This document shows, piece by piece, positions 43,456 to 52,537 of a stretch of DNA of 64,000 nucleotides (position 1 is its first letter; each line of letters opens with the position of its first letter). The DNA lies in assembly GCA_964653235.1 (NCBI GenBank), contig CAZZCP010000002.1:17563-81562 (forward strand), read 5' to 3'. The translations under genes were made by a program, and so were the position numbers. The DNA is from CAZZCP01 sp964653235. Its GTDB lineage: Bacteria > Bdellovibrionota > Bdellovibrionia > Bdellovibrionales > UBA840. The notes beneath the pieces were generated by a model, which saw nothing but the letters and a program-made list of their open reading frames with translations, was not told where the DNA came from and searched no databases.

Positions 43456-43938
43456 TTAGATAGCGGCCATACCAAAGCGTTGAATCACCTCTTCACGGCT
43501 CATTGAGTAGACATCGGCTTGCTCTGTGGCAATTTTGTTTAACAGAAAAATTTGGCCCTCATCATTCATTTCGATGGTTTCTATTGAGAGAACTCGCATT
43601 TCTTTAAAAGACTGTTCGGTGCTGCCACTGAGCTGAGTTGCAATACCATTGGCAGCAAAGAAAAAACTCTCTCTATCTTCGGTTTCTATTACTTCTACTG
43701 GGTCACCAGAGCAGTCGCTTTCATTGAAAACCAAGATAAAACGAGTGTAGATACCTTGATCGGCTTCGATATCGTATTTCTGTGCCTGGTAGATTTCTCC
43801 ATTGTTGCAAAGCTCTAAGTCAGCAAAGAGATTGCCGTTCAATACGTTTCTTAAAGAGCGTGGATCTTCTTGGGTTTCAGGCTCAGATCCGCAGGCAGAT
43901 AAAAATAGGATAGACAAAATAAAAAGGAGTTTTTTCAT
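43456..43938 (-). CDS. Small lipoprotein with lipocalin-like spacing
   Basis: 160 residues from the ATG at 43938, chosen because a lipoprotein signal with lipobox LSAC follows at once; a TTG at 43968 is possible. The mature domain has strands with LCNNGEIYQAQKYDI and ESDCSGDPVEVIE. The pair of cysteines and the pattern resemble the N-terminal domain of the coiled-coil lipoprotein at 45173-46672 (TTCEGLPIAFHD), so the two may be distant relatives. No known family recognised. Confidence 0.65.
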   Translation of the reverse strand: MKKLLFILSILFLSACGSEPETQEDPRSLRNVLNGNLFADLELCNNGEIYQAQKYDIEADQGIYTRFILVFNESDCSGDPVEVIETEDRESFFFAANGIATQLSGSTEQSFKEMRVLSIETIEMNDEGQIFLLNKIATEQADVYSMSREEVIQRFGMAAI

Positions 43939-44032
43939 AAATGCAATTTTAGCTTTATTCTGCCTCAATTTCTTTTAAAAAAGCCCATTTTGAAATTAAG
44001 AAATACGAATGACAAAAAATGTTACTATTCAT

Positions 44033-44208
44033 TAGCTGCTCCCTTTTATTTCACTTTTTTTGCAGAATTCAATTCTGCTTTCAATGACCTAGGAGGCTTG
44101 CTTGAAGCTGCAGTAATTTTTTAAGCATTTCGGACAGAATACAAGAAACATTATAAATACTTATTGCTTGCGGACGGACGTCCGAAGTGAAGTAAAAGGG
44201 GGCAGCTA
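44033..44208. repeat. Inverted-repeat element copy 3 (176 bp)
   Basis: The ends TAGCTGCTCCCTTTTATTTC and the inverse of AAGTAAAAGGGGGCAGCTA match with one change, and both outer ends carry TA. The interior contains GCAGAATTCAATTCTGC (a perfect 7-bp hairpin) and GGACGTCC. The interior agrees with copy 1 over about 33 bases with two differences. Its right end touches the stop codon of the gene at 44209. Confidence 0.82.
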
Positions 44209-45030
44209 TTAGTATTCAAGTTGAATATCGGCCCGCTCAAACAGCCTGACACTATCAAGACCCTCGGCTTTGAGAATAAGCTTTTTATTTTGTATTTCGA
44301 GATGATGAAAATCAGGAGAGCCAATCTGCTCATAACAGAAGGCCTTTGAGTAAAGAAAAATAGGGCGCTCCTGAATCTCGCTCAGATCTTCATGAAACAG
44401 CTTGGGACTACCATAGGAGTCAGAACACAAATAGTAGGACTCTGAATAAAGGATGCTTGATTTTTTAAGGTGAAGGATGGCGCGCTGGTTATGAATAGAG
44501 TCTTGACTCAGCCAAGTGCCCAGCATCAAGGGGTTGATAGGATATTGTTCTTGTAGTCTCTGGCGTTTTTTTTCAAGCTCTTCCAGCGGGCTTTGATCGA
44601 TTTTTTGATAGATCCCCACACTGCCATCTTCATGATGGCAAATGAGTTCTTCACCTTCAAAATGAAAACGATAGATTTTATGTAGCCCCTGGTGCTCAAA
44701 ACAAAAAGAATTAGCCATCATTTCAAGTTCAAAAGAAACTCCAAACCCGAATTGGTTGATCACTTTCTCGGGCTGACCGATGCCGAAAGAAGACTTGTAT
44801 TGAAGAGCGCCCATTCGCAATTGAAGATTTTCTGAAAATTCTAAAAGCTTTCGATAGCTGCAAGCAGTTTCTGTTTGATCAGAATTAATATAGGTCTTGT
44901 GATACAAACTCGATTTTGTTTTGCCATCAATTATGATTTGTTTTTCTACCCAACAGCCAATCAGTTTTTCAATAGTGTGTCGACTCGCAGATGGGGTATT
45001 GGAGTGAAAGATTCTTGCTAAAAAAGACAT
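44209..45030 (-). CDS. Hypothetical cytoplasmic protein
   Basis: A 273-residue protein without signal or membrane segments. GGAGG precedes the ATG at 45030. The sequence has repeated beta-rich segments (TYINSDQTETACSYRKLLEF and ILYSESYYLCSDSYG), suggesting two similar halves, each perhaps a lipocalin-like sheet. No family recognised. An inverted-repeat element follows the stop directly, and an 8-bp hairpin lies in the leader. Confidence 0.7.
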   Translation of the reverse strand: MSFLARIFHSNTPSASRHTIEKLIGCWVEKQIIIDGKTKSSLYHKTYINSDQTETACSYRKLLEFSENLQLRMGALQYKSSFGIGQPEKVINQFGFGVSFELEMMANSFCFEHQGLHKIYRFHFEGEELICHHEDGSVGIYQKIDQSPLEELEKKRQRLQEQYPINPLMLGTWLSQDSIHNQRAILHLKKSSILYSESYYLCSDSYGSPKLFHEDLSEIQERPIFLYSKAFCYEQIGSPDFHHLEIQNKKLILKAEGLDSVRLFERADIQLEY

Positions 45031-45050
45031 TGGACCTCCAGAATGGGAAG

Positions 45051-45070
45051 TTGCTTTCGAATGAAAGCAA
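45051..45070 (-). other. Leader hairpin
   Basis: TTGCTTTC and GAAAGCAA form a perfect 8-bp stem around four bases, about 20 bases before the start at 45030. It could affect translation or mRNA stability of that gene. Confidence 0.4.
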
Positions 45071-45123
45071 AAGCGCCATAAAATTAGAGCAAGAATTGAG
45101 GCTCGTATCTAGAGTTTTTTTAC

Positions 45124-45150
45124 AAAAAACCCACATCCTTGGATGTGGGT
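45124..45150 (-). terminator. Terminator of the coiled-coil lipoprotein gene
   Basis: Read on the minus strand, ACCCACATCC and GGATGTGGGT form a perfect 10-bp stem with a minimal loop, followed by TTTTT. It is 22 bases past the stop at 45173. Confidence 0.88.
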
Positions 45151-45172
45151 CTCAAGAAAATAAATGGTAGAT

Positions 45173-46672
45173 TTAATCTAATCTTTTGTAATGAGATTTT
45201 AGTGTTTGGCCGGACTCATCTAGCAAAAAGCCTTCGAGTCGTAGTTGTGATTCTTCAATAGAAAATGTAACGCTCCTGCCTTGAATCTTAAAGCTTTTAT
45301 TTGAATGGTCGATAACAATTGGAATTACATTCACATTAGCATTAGCTAGTTGACACTTACATTGAGGGTCAGAAAAAATGAACAAGGATTCCATTAAGTT
45401 CGTACCTACAATTCTTAAGCCTTTCATTTTAAAGATGCCATCAGAAAGTACTTCACACTTTTCCTCATCAAGAACCCAATTGTCATTCAAACCAAGCTCT
45501 GATGTGTTAGATACAGTAGTCTGCTCTGTATTGTTACAGGCTGGGTTAGCAGGAGTTTGAGTTTCACTGGTTTCAGCAATATCCGCATTGATTTGAGCTA
45601 GCTCTGCTATGGCAGCTTCAGTGGCAGCTTCTGCTATTCTTTGTTGTGCTTCAGCAGCTGCAGTGGCCATCTCAGCTTTAGCTTGCTTTTCACTAGCTGT
45701 AGTAGCATCTTTTTCGGCAGCATTTTTTGCCTCTATAGCACGCTCTCTTGCAGCTTCTGCCTCTTGTTTTCGTGCTTCAGCAGCAGCAGCAGCCTGCTCG
45801 GCTTCTTCTGCCAAATTCTGTATAGCTGCCATTTCACTAAGTGATTCATCGCGGTCTATACTAGCCTGTTGAGCTGCCTTGATGGCTTCTTGCTCTTTAC
45901 TTTCAGCTACCTTCAATGCTTCTTCTGCTTCTCTTTGTTTTTCTTCAGCAGCAGCAGCAGCCTGCTCGGCTTGTTCTTTTTGTGCTTCTGCGACTTGAGC
46001 AGCATTTATAGCTTGCTGTTCGAGATCGCGAGCCTGTGCAAGCTCTTGTAAAGCAGCATCTCGAATTAAAATGGCATCATTTTTTTCGATGATTGCACTA
46101 GATGTAGCAGCTTGAGCTTTTTTCTTCTCATCTATGACCTGAGCCAGATCATCTCGGTAGGCTTTTAAGATATCAGGATTGGCTCTAAGTGTAGTAAAAG
46201 CTACTGGATCTGCAATAAGAGCTTCATAATCTTGAGTAGACAAACGAGTGATTCGCGAAATGTTGAGCTGATAACGAGTAAACTCACCCGAGTTGATATT
46301 GTCTTCGTTGCTTAGAATCAACTGATTCTCAGTAAGCATAATGTAAGTAGAAACATTGGATGAAGCTTCAAAAAAGACCTGTTTGCTCAAGGGAATGATC
46401 GAAATTGGATTTTGATCTATATCGTGAAAAGCAATAGGAAGACCCTCACATGTGGTATTGTCATAGATGTAAGTTGTATTGCTAAAGTTTGAACTTTCAA
46501 TGAGAACACCCTTGCTAGACGATTTGTCTGGGGGAAGAGCTACACAATTGTTCTGGCTCAATGAGTTCCAAACACCTTTAATGGGATAGTTTGCTTCTGA
46601 ATTGGATTCATTTTTATCACTCGAACAAGCTACAAATGTGGCAACCAATGCCATGGCTAAAATAAACTTCAT
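45173..46672 (-). CDS. Lipoprotein with a long alanine/glutamate-rich coiled coil
   Basis: 499 residues from the ATG at 46672 (AGGAG upstream), with lipobox TFVAC. Residues ~25-150 form a beta-rich domain with a Cys pair, residues ~170-365 an almost unbroken heptad coiled coil with near-repeats (QAAAAAEEKQREAEEALK, QAAAAAEARKQEAEAARE), and residues ~380-499 a second beta-rich domain that may be related to the first. The shape is a lipid-anchored spacer of about 25-30 nm joining two globular ends, as in envelope-spanning or surface tethers. A strong terminator follows. The coiled-coil coding DNA is repetitive and opens long shadow frames on the other strand. Confidence 0.8.
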   Translation of the reverse strand: MKFILAMALVATFVACSSDKNESNSEANYPIKGVWNSLSQNNCVALPPDKSSSKGVLIESSNFSNTTYIYDNTTCEGLPIAFHDIDQNPISIIPLSKQVFFEASSNVSTYIMLTENQLILSNEDNINSGEFTRYQLNISRITRLSTQDYEALIADPVAFTTLRANPDILKAYRDDLAQVIDEKKKAQAATSSAIIEKNDAILIRDAALQELAQARDLEQQAINAAQVAEAQKEQAEQAAAAAEEKQREAEEALKVAESKEQEAIKAAQQASIDRDESLSEMAAIQNLAEEAEQAAAAAEARKQEAEAARERAIEAKNAAEKDATTASEKQAKAEMATAAAEAQQRIAEAATEAAIAELAQINADIAETSETQTPANPACNNTEQTTVSNTSELGLNDNWVLDEEKCEVLSDGIFKMKGLRIVGTNLMESLFIFSDPQCKCQLANANVNVIPIVIDHSNKSFKIQGRSVTFSIEESQLRLEGFLLDESGQTLKSHYKRLD

Positions 46673-46867
46673 AAAATCTCCTGTACTGTTTTGATTTTCA
46701 GCATATATTTGAGCAAGTCTTGTACCATTTAGAGAGCTCTTAAAATGCAATTCAATCTAAAAAGACTAGATCTAGGTCAATTATTTGCCAAATTTTGTCA
46801 GTCAAAACTCACTCTGATTCAAAGCTGGGGCTTAGTGATTTGCACAACACAAAAAGCTGAGCTCAAG

Positions 46868-47116
46868 TCATTTATGTTTAGCTCTAATACAATTTAGGTC
46901 CCACAGTTCCTTGCAAACAAGATCAAGTTTTTTTCTTAATGCTTTAAGACGATCACGTTCATGATTGTCTTTCATATTCGGAATGATTTTGTAGCCTTCC
47001 CAAACTCCTTTATAGTCAGGAAAACCAGACCCTTCCATCAGATAAAAAAAGTATCGTACTATCACAGCGGGGAATAGTATTTGATCACTGCCAATAAACA
47101 ATGAGTGATAACCCAT
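46868..47116 (-). CDS. Doubtful small ORF
   Basis: 82 codons with no ribosome site and an in-frame stop shortly upstream. The composition is protein-like (basic helical tail HERDRLKALRKKLDLVCKEL), but no family is recognised. The surrounding 46673-47256 region contains nothing else I can support, apart from an ACTAGATCTAG palindrome near 46769. Confidence 0.3.
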   Translation of the reverse strand: MGYHSLFIGSDQILFPAVIVRYFFYLMEGSGFPDYKGVWEGYKIIPNMKDNHERDRLKALRKKLDLVCKELWDLNCIRAKHK

Positions 47117-47256
47117 AACTCGAATATTCGAAAAACCTTTCGCTCAATTTTCAGTAGTACTTGTTTTAAGACATTGGTCTCGTAATTTACATTGCTGTCA
47201 CAAATTTTGCGATTTTCGGCCTGTTCGAACTCAAATTTTTCTGTAAAAATTAAATT

Positions 47257-47850
47257 ATGAAAACTTTATTTTTGCTTTTCGTTTCATCGCTTGTCTTTGC
47301 CAACCCACAGCCCTTGCTTTCTGTAAAGTACCGAGAAGATTTGCAAAGTGAGAAACAACAGATTCAAAGTCTAAGGCAAGACTTATACTCTAAGAAAGCT
47401 TGCGAGAAAGAACAAAAGCAGCTGGACTGTTTTAAACAAATTCTTTCTCAAACTCCAATTCGATCCATCGATAGCTTGGTACTTCTTTCATCTACGGGAG
47501 TGCGGGCAGCACAACTCGACAATCAAAGCTTGCCGAGAAATGAAATCGAAAAGAAGAGAGCAGTGATTGAAGCCATGTTAGAGCCCTTTGAGAGAATGCG
47601 TGAACAAGACTTTCTTTTGCAAACCTATAAAGCTCAAAGCGAATTGCAAAAAAAAGAAATAGAGGCGCTCAAAAAAAGTGAAGCCAAATTATTTCAAGAA
47701 CTCAAAGCGAAGATGGCAACAGAGATTTATGTACTTCTCAAAGAATATTACGGCTTATTAAAGCCCAATACTCCAAGCCAAGAGCAAGCCGCCTATAATC
47801 AAATGGTTCAGCGCTACCAAGCTCTTAATGATCTTCATCTGTTTTTGTAG
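47257..47850 (+). CDS. Hypothetical exported coiled-coil protein
   Basis: A 197-residue protein with a signal peptide (MKTLFLLFVSSLVFA) and two Cys (KKACEKEQKQLDC) that may form a disulphide. A helical body with heptads (QSELQKKEIEALKKSEAKLF) follows. No ribosome site is obvious; the start is preceded by A/T-rich sequence. It overlaps the end of the convergent gene by 26 bases. Function unknown. Confidence 0.65.
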   Translation: MKTLFLLFVSSLVFANPQPLLSVKYREDLQSEKQQIQSLRQDLYSKKACEKEQKQLDCFKQILSQTPIRSIDSLVLLSSTGVRAAQLDNQSLPRNEIEKKRAVIEAMLEPFERMREQDFLLQTYKAQSELQKKEIEALKKSEAKLFQELKAKMATEIYVLLKEYYGLLKPNTPSQEQAAYNQMVQRYQALNDLHLFL

Positions 47851-48352
47851 AGATGCGAAATCTTGGGCAGCCATAGGTATCGATTTGTTTTTGTGTTTGC
47901 GGAAAGCGTCCGCAATTGTAGTAGTCCCAAAAAGGAGAGGCGTAGATACTGCAACCAACATTGAGCTTTAAAAAGGGGCAGGGCTTTGCTTTTTCTTTCA
48001 TCCACTGTGAATAGCAGCACCTTTGGCAGCTGCCGCAAGAGCCTTTGCTTTCGTAGTCTTCTCTTTCTAAAGCTTGCGCTGAGCGTATGGGGCCGATTGA
48101 CCATTCAACAGCAGAAGCGCTTACCCCTTTGGGTGAGAAAAAAATATGATGTGAGAAATATATGGCGGCATTGATCCACCAAGAAATAGGTTTTTGAGGC
48201 CAGGAGCCAGTCCACCTGCGGTAAGAGAGCCATGCCCAAGGGGGAAAAATCCAGGCTAGCATTTCGATCAACAGCAATATACGAATAAATCTCGGAGAGA
48301 GTTGAAAGAGAAACTTCTTATAGTATGCTTGGGTGCGATCCAAGGTTTTCAT
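47825..48352 (-). CDS. Membrane protein with a YkgJ-type cysteine cluster
   Basis: A 175-residue protein. Hydrophobic helices at ~20-45 (FIRILLLIEMLAWIFPPWAWL) and ~57-70 precede a Cys-rich domain: CGSCQRCC, CPFLKLNVGCSIY, YYNCGRFP and YGCPRF. Spacing follows the YkgJ/zinc-or-iron-chelating family (CxxCxxCC...CPFL...C.IY...C..FP). It probably binds iron-sulphur or zinc at the membrane. The gene begins 4 bases after the sigma-54 regulator's stop on the same strand, so it may be co-transcribed with it. Confidence 0.75.
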   Translation of the reverse strand: MKTLDRTQAYYKKFLFQLSPRFIRILLLIEMLAWIFPPWAWLSYRRWTGSWPQKPISWWINAAIYFSHHIFFSPKGVSASAVEWSIGPIRSAQALEREDYESKGSCGSCQRCCYSQWMKEKAKPCPFLKLNVGCSIYASPFWDYYNCGRFPQTQKQIDTYGCPRFRISTKTDEDH

Positions 48353-48355
48353 GAA

Positions 48356-49744
48356 TCACATCTCGGGTTGGCGCAAACCCTTCTTTTTAATCTTCTCAAC
48401 CAAGGTCGTTCTGTTGAGCTTTAATAGTTTTGCGGCTTGGTTGCGGTTCCAGTTGGTTTTCTTTAAAGCCTGAAGAATAAGGTTGTTTTCAAACGATTCT
48501 ACGGCCGAGTTAAAATCAACACCCGAATCAGGAAGCTTGGTCGCCTCGGGCCTGGAGATAACAATATTTTGTCGGTAGCGATCTGGCAGATCTTCAATAT
48601 CGATGATTCCCTGGCCTTTTAAAATCGACAATCGTTCCATTAAATTTTCGAGTTCGCGTACGTTTCCGGGCCATGGATACTTCATCAAAAGCTCGAGTGC
48701 TTCAGGGCTAAAGCCTTCAATATTGCGGTTCTTCTCTTGATTGAATTTTTGTAAAAAATGATACATCAACAAAGGAATATCAGTAACTCGCTCACGAAGT
48801 GAAGGGATGCGAATCGGAATCACATTTAAGCGGTAGAAAAGATCTTCGCGAAAGTGATTCTCTTCAACCGCTTTTTCAAGATTGATATTGGTAGCAGCGA
48901 TGACTCTAACATCGACATCTATGGTTTTATTACTGCCAACAGGCTCAAAGCATCTCTCTTGTAGAACCCGCAATAGTTTCACTTGCAATGGCGCGCTCAT
49001 ATCACCGATTTCATCTAAAAACAAAGTTCCTTTGTTGGCCATTTCAAAGCGGCCCATCCGGCTTTGAATCGCACCTGTAAAAGCACCTTTGATATGACCA
49101 AATATTTCGCTCTCTAAGAGTTCAGCAGGTATGGCTCCGCAGTTGACCGGAATGATGCTTTGGTTGGCACGAGGAGAATTGTAGTGGATAGCACGAGCGA
49201 TGAGCTCTTTTCCGGTTCCACTCTCACCGGTTATCAATATGGTAGAGTCTGAATCAGAGATTCGCTCAATGATTTCAAGTACCTTCATCAGCTCATCACT
49301 TTGGCCAATGATGTTTTCGAATCGGTATTTTTGATGGAGTTCGTTTTTTAATCTTAAATTTTCTTGTTCTAAGCTCTTATGAGATAGTGCGCGATCAACG
49401 AGACTTACAATTTCATGAATTTCAAAAGGTTTAGTAACAAAATGAAAAGCGCCCTTTTGTGTGGCTTGAATTGCATTATCGATACTGGCATAGCCGGTCA
49501 TTACGATAAACTGTAGGCTGCGAAACTTTTGCCGCAAGCGATCCATCAATTCAAGACCATCGCCGTCGGGCAGATGTAAATCTAATAGTACTAGATCAAT
49601 TTGTTGTTCGCTTTGGCTAAAAGACAAAGCTTCTTGAAACGAATTGGCGGTAATAACTTGATACTCTTTACGATCTAAGACGCGAAACAATGCTGTTCTC
49701 AAGCTAGATTCGTCATCAACTACTAAAATACGACGAGCCTGCAT
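48356..49744 (-). CDS. Sigma-54-dependent response regulator (NtrC family)
   Basis: 462 residues from the ATG at 49744 (GGGAG upstream). The receiver domain has acidic residues in VVDDE, phospho-acceptor Asp55 in LVLLDLHLPDG and Lys105. The AAA+ domain has Walker A GESGTGKE (173-180) and the sigma-54-contacting loop GAFTGA (220-225). The C-terminal Fis-type HTH is NRNQAAKLLKLNRTTL. All elements for activating RpoN promoters are present. The histidine kinase at 49882-51777 lies just upstream on the same strand and is its likely partner. Sigma-54-like promoters at 4727, 4947 and 62603 are candidate targets. Confidence 0.93.
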   Translation of the reverse strand: MQARRILVVDDESSLRTALFRVLDRKEYQVITANSFQEALSFSQSEQQIDLVLLDLHLPDGDGLELMDRLRQKFRSLQFIVMTGYASIDNAIQATQKGAFHFVTKPFEIHEIVSLVDRALSHKSLEQENLRLKNELHQKYRFENIIGQSDELMKVLEIIERISDSDSTILITGESGTGKELIARAIHYNSPRANQSIIPVNCGAIPAELLESEIFGHIKGAFTGAIQSRMGRFEMANKGTLFLDEIGDMSAPLQVKLLRVLQERCFEPVGSNKTIDVDVRVIAATNINLEKAVEENHFREDLFYRLNVIPIRIPSLRERVTDIPLLMYHFLQKFNQEKNRNIEGFSPEALELLMKYPWPGNVRELENLMERLSILKGQGIIDIEDLPDRYRQNIVISRPEATKLPDSGVDFNSAVESFENNLILQALKKTNWNRNQAAKLLKLNRTTLVEKIKKKGLRQPEM

Positions 49745-49799
49745 AGAACTCCCTTCCCTGGACACGAATGAACCTTCTTGGTTTGAAATTTGTCCCGAT

Positions 49800-49839
49800 T
49801 GGCTAGCGAGGAATCATCTAGAAGCCACTTTGCTAGCCA
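49800..49839. promoter_or_regulatory. Inverted repeat between kinase and regulator genes
   Basis: TGGCTAGC (49800-49807) and GCTAGCCA (49832-49839) are perfect complements 24 bases apart, upstream of the regulator gene. They could be a binding site for the regulator or a weak hairpin. Confidence 0.35.
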
Positions 49840-49881
49840 CTTACAGATATTAGGCTATGAGGAGTTTTTGGCACTGTCAAT

Positions 49882-51777
49882 TTAGCACGTCAAAGAATTG
49901 GACTTACTGGCAGTCTTTTCGCGAAGTAAACTAATTCTTACCTGGACCCCCGACTCCTCACGGGTAAAAATCTCCAGATCGCCGCTATAATCCTTTAAAA
50001 TTTGATAGGCAAGACTTAGACCTAAGCCTCTATGATTGTTTGGATTTTTAGTTGTAAAGAGCGGGGTTGTCACGCGGGCCAAGATATCCCCAGAGATACC
50101 CACACCATTATCTAAAATATCAATCAGGTAGTACTTATCTGATGAACTGAGTTTGATGTGAATTTGTCCTTCATGTTGCTCATTGATTTTGATTTTCTCT
50201 TCTATGGCCTCATGTGCATTTTGTAAGAGCGCTAAAATTACTTGTGTGAACAAATTTCGATTGCCTTTCACTCGGCAAGCTTTTTTGGGCAAATAATTGT
50301 GAATGCAAATTCCCATTGATCTTGATTGCAAATCTCGAATTTGCACAGCACTTTGAATGACTTCTTTAAGATCAAGGCTTTCTTCAACTTCGTTACTTGG
50401 CTTTCTGGTAAAGTGTAAGAGGTTTTGAATAATTTCTTTGCATCTTAGCGCGCCTTTTTCCATCTCAAGTATATCTTCATAGTAGTCTTCTTTGCCAGTG
50501 AGATCCATTTTCATGATTTGTAGAAAAGAGATAATGCCTGCCAGTGGGCTGTTGAGCTCATGGGCAATACTACCTCCTACCAAACCCAGTTCAGCTAATT
50601 TTGCTGACTCTAATATATGTTTTTCAACTCTCTGTCTCTCGGTAAGGTCATGATAGACTTGTACGTAGTATTTTTTGTCTGACTTTGTTGACAGTTCTTT
50701 GCTTCGAACATGGTAGTTGCGAATTCTCTGGTTGAGCTCTGAAGGCGAGCTTACATTAAAGTTCTCACCCAAACGACAATGATTGCATGGAGACTTTCGC
50801 GCAAACAGCACTTCGTAGCATTTTCTTGATTTTACCTCTTCTCCTTTGAGTCTCTCTGAAAAACTGTGATTGTATTGTTGAATCTTATAGTTCTCATCAA
50901 TGATCACCAATGGGTGAGATATGGCATGAAAAGTGGCATCCCACTGTTCTTTTCTTTCATGAGATTTTTGCATAGAGTGAAGACGATCAATTGCAAGAGA
51001 TGTAGCTTCTGATACTTGACTTAAAAACTCTTTTTCAGCTTTCAAAAAATTATGAGACTTGTTGCGAAAAAAGTAGCAAACTCCAATGGTTTTTTGCTCT
51101 TTTTTGAGATTGCTCTTAAAACAATTCATAGCTTGTATTTCAAATTGTGATTGCGAAATTTCGGAGTGATTGAGGCTAATCTTAATTTGTGTTAAGCCCA
51201 AGGCAAAGCGCAAAGCTTCGAGCAACAGACTTTCCATTTCTTTGATACTCTTTGCCTTTTCTACAGCAATAAAAGCACGATGCATGGCCTCACTTTTACG
51301 GCTGGTTTCTAAGAGTTTCTCTCTTGAGTTTAAAAGGTGATCTTGTCTCTTTTTTACTCTGTCTTCGAGATCTTCGGACAATTGTTCGAGCTGCAAATTT
51401 TGTTGATGGAAGAGTTTTAATATTTGATTGTTCTGCTTTCGCAGGGCTACTTTCTTAAGGGCTTCTTGGCAGCTATGAACAACATCCTCTTTGTTTTCGC
51501 TTTCAAGCAAATGAAAGATTTCAATTTTTTCGGATAGATCTAAAATCTCATAGGCTGAACTTTTCTCTGCAATCACTATATTGTAGTGTTCATGATCGAG
51601 CTCTTCGAGATAGTTGATAAAATCTCGACTCTCAGAGTCTTTGGCATCAAAGTGAAATAAAATCACCGAATAGGGATTGCGAGCTAAAAGTTTTTTTGCA
51701 GAACTATAATCAGGGGCTAAATCGGCGCCAATCTCGAAGTCACTTCTCGTCCCCACGTACAAGAGACTTGGGTTCAT
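49882..51777 (-). CDS. Multidomain cytoplasmic sensor histidine kinase
   Basis: 631 residues from the ATG at 51777. Residues 1-110 resemble a receiver domain without the phosphorylation site; a coiled coil spans ~110-165. A GAF-like region (~170-270) follows, then a PAS domain (~280-380) with three cysteines (CYEVLFARKSPCNHC), a pattern seen in redox- or metal-sensing PAS domains. HisKA has GGSIAHELNSPLAG (His406), and the HATPase has LLQNAHEAI, DNGVGI and RGLGLSLAY. No membrane helix is present, so it senses an internal signal. It is paired with the sigma-54 regulator. Confidence 0.9.
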   Translation of the reverse strand: MNPSLLYVGTRSDFEIGADLAPDYSSAKKLLARNPYSVILFHFDAKDSESRDFINYLEELDHEHYNIVIAEKSSAYEILDLSEKIEIFHLLESENKEDVVHSCQEALKKVALRKQNNQILKLFHQQNLQLEQLSEDLEDRVKKRQDHLLNSREKLLETSRKSEAMHRAFIAVEKAKSIKEMESLLLEALRFALGLTQIKISLNHSEISQSQFEIQAMNCFKSNLKKEQKTIGVCYFFRNKSHNFLKAEKEFLSQVSEATSLAIDRLHSMQKSHERKEQWDATFHAISHPLVIIDENYKIQQYNHSFSERLKGEEVKSRKCYEVLFARKSPCNHCRLGENFNVSSPSELNQRIRNYHVRSKELSTKSDKKYYVQVYHDLTERQRVEKHILESAKLAELGLVGGSIAHELNSPLAGIISFLQIMKMDLTGKEDYYEDILEMEKGALRCKEIIQNLLHFTRKPSNEVEESLDLKEVIQSAVQIRDLQSRSMGICIHNYLPKKACRVKGNRNLFTQVILALLQNAHEAIEEKIKINEQHEGQIHIKLSSSDKYYLIDILDNGVGISGDILARVTTPLFTTKNPNNHRGLGLSLAYQILKDYSGDLEIFTREESGVQVRISLLREKTASKSNSLTC

Positions 51778-51821
51778 GAAAGATATCAAAACTTGCTTTT
51801 GCGAACTTGTAAAGACTGGGT

Positions 51822-52514
51822 CTAGTTTCTCATACTATTATCTTGCAAGATCTCAATTAAGGCCTCACCAAAATGTGGCCAGACGAGCGAGAGATCTGAT
51901 TTTTCTTGCTCTTCAATGCAGATCACTGGCAAGCCAAGATCATGCCAAGCATATTGGCTTAGGCTTCCGGGGGTTTCATAGCCAATGTGATGTTGCAATT
52001 CATAGCCTGATTGATCGGCCAATCGCTTTGCGTCAACCAGAGCTTTGTCACCGGTAGCAATGATACAAGGTTTCCAAGAGTGAAAATGAATCAAAAGCCT
52101 TGGTCTTTCGCTTTCAATCAACTGTACCAGAGCTTTGATTTCGGGCTCACTGGCTGCTTCTGTGCCGGGATAATATCTATCTTTTTCATATTCTTTTTGC
52201 CAATTCTTAGCTGGATAGTTTCGGTTCAGATCGACTCCATTGGCATTGGTTCGGCTATTATTCTCATAGCCATCAGGATTTAAGCAAGGAATGAGAATCC
52301 AGGGAGTATAAGTGTGTTGCTTAGGACTCAGTTTTAAGTGTTCTAAAAGTCGCATGGCAAGTTCAACCCCTTCGGGTTCATCTCCATGCACACCGCCGAT
52401 AAAAAGCAAGGGTCTTTGCTGTTTGTGAAACTCAAACTCTGTGCTGTGGTAGAGGGCAATAGGACGATTTCCGGCTGACTTTGCCCATATGGCTATGCTA
52501 GATATAGATTTCAT
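51822..52514 (-). CDS. M14-family MpaA-like murein peptide amidase
   Basis: A 230-residue protein with no signal peptide. GGVHGDEPEG holds the first zinc ligands (His, Glu), LNPDGYENNSRTNANGVDLNRNYP is reduced here to its key parts NPDG and DLNRNYP, and IHFHSWKPC holds the third ligand His. GTEAASEPEIKAL is also typical of MpaA. MpaA removes mDAP from L-Ala-D-Glu-mDAP peptides in the cytoplasm, fitting the mDAP-type wall implied by murE. It begins 23 bases from the divergent glmU. Confidence 0.8.
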   Translation of the reverse strand: MKSISSIAIWAKSAGNRPIALYHSTEFEFHKQQRPLLFIGGVHGDEPEGVELAMRLLEHLKLSPKQHTYTPWILIPCLNPDGYENNSRTNANGVDLNRNYPAKNWQKEYEKDRYYPGTEAASEPEIKALVQLIESERPRLLIHFHSWKPCIIATGDKALVDAKRLADQSGYELQHHIGYETPGSLSQYAWHDLGLPVICIEEQEKSDLSLVWPHFGEALIEILQDNSMRN

Positions 52515-52537
52515 ATTTTTATTATAAGGTGGTTTCT

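Noticed and set aside
45378..46051. Plus-strand Ala/Ser/Cys-rich ORFs
   Set aside because: They are antisense shadows of the Ala/Glu coiled-coil gene; composition is explained by GCA/GCT codons read in reverse.
46823..46845. Another sigma-54 promoter (GGGGCTTAGTGATTTGCA)
   Set aside because: GG and GC are 11 bases apart instead of 10, and no gene start follows at a sensible distance.
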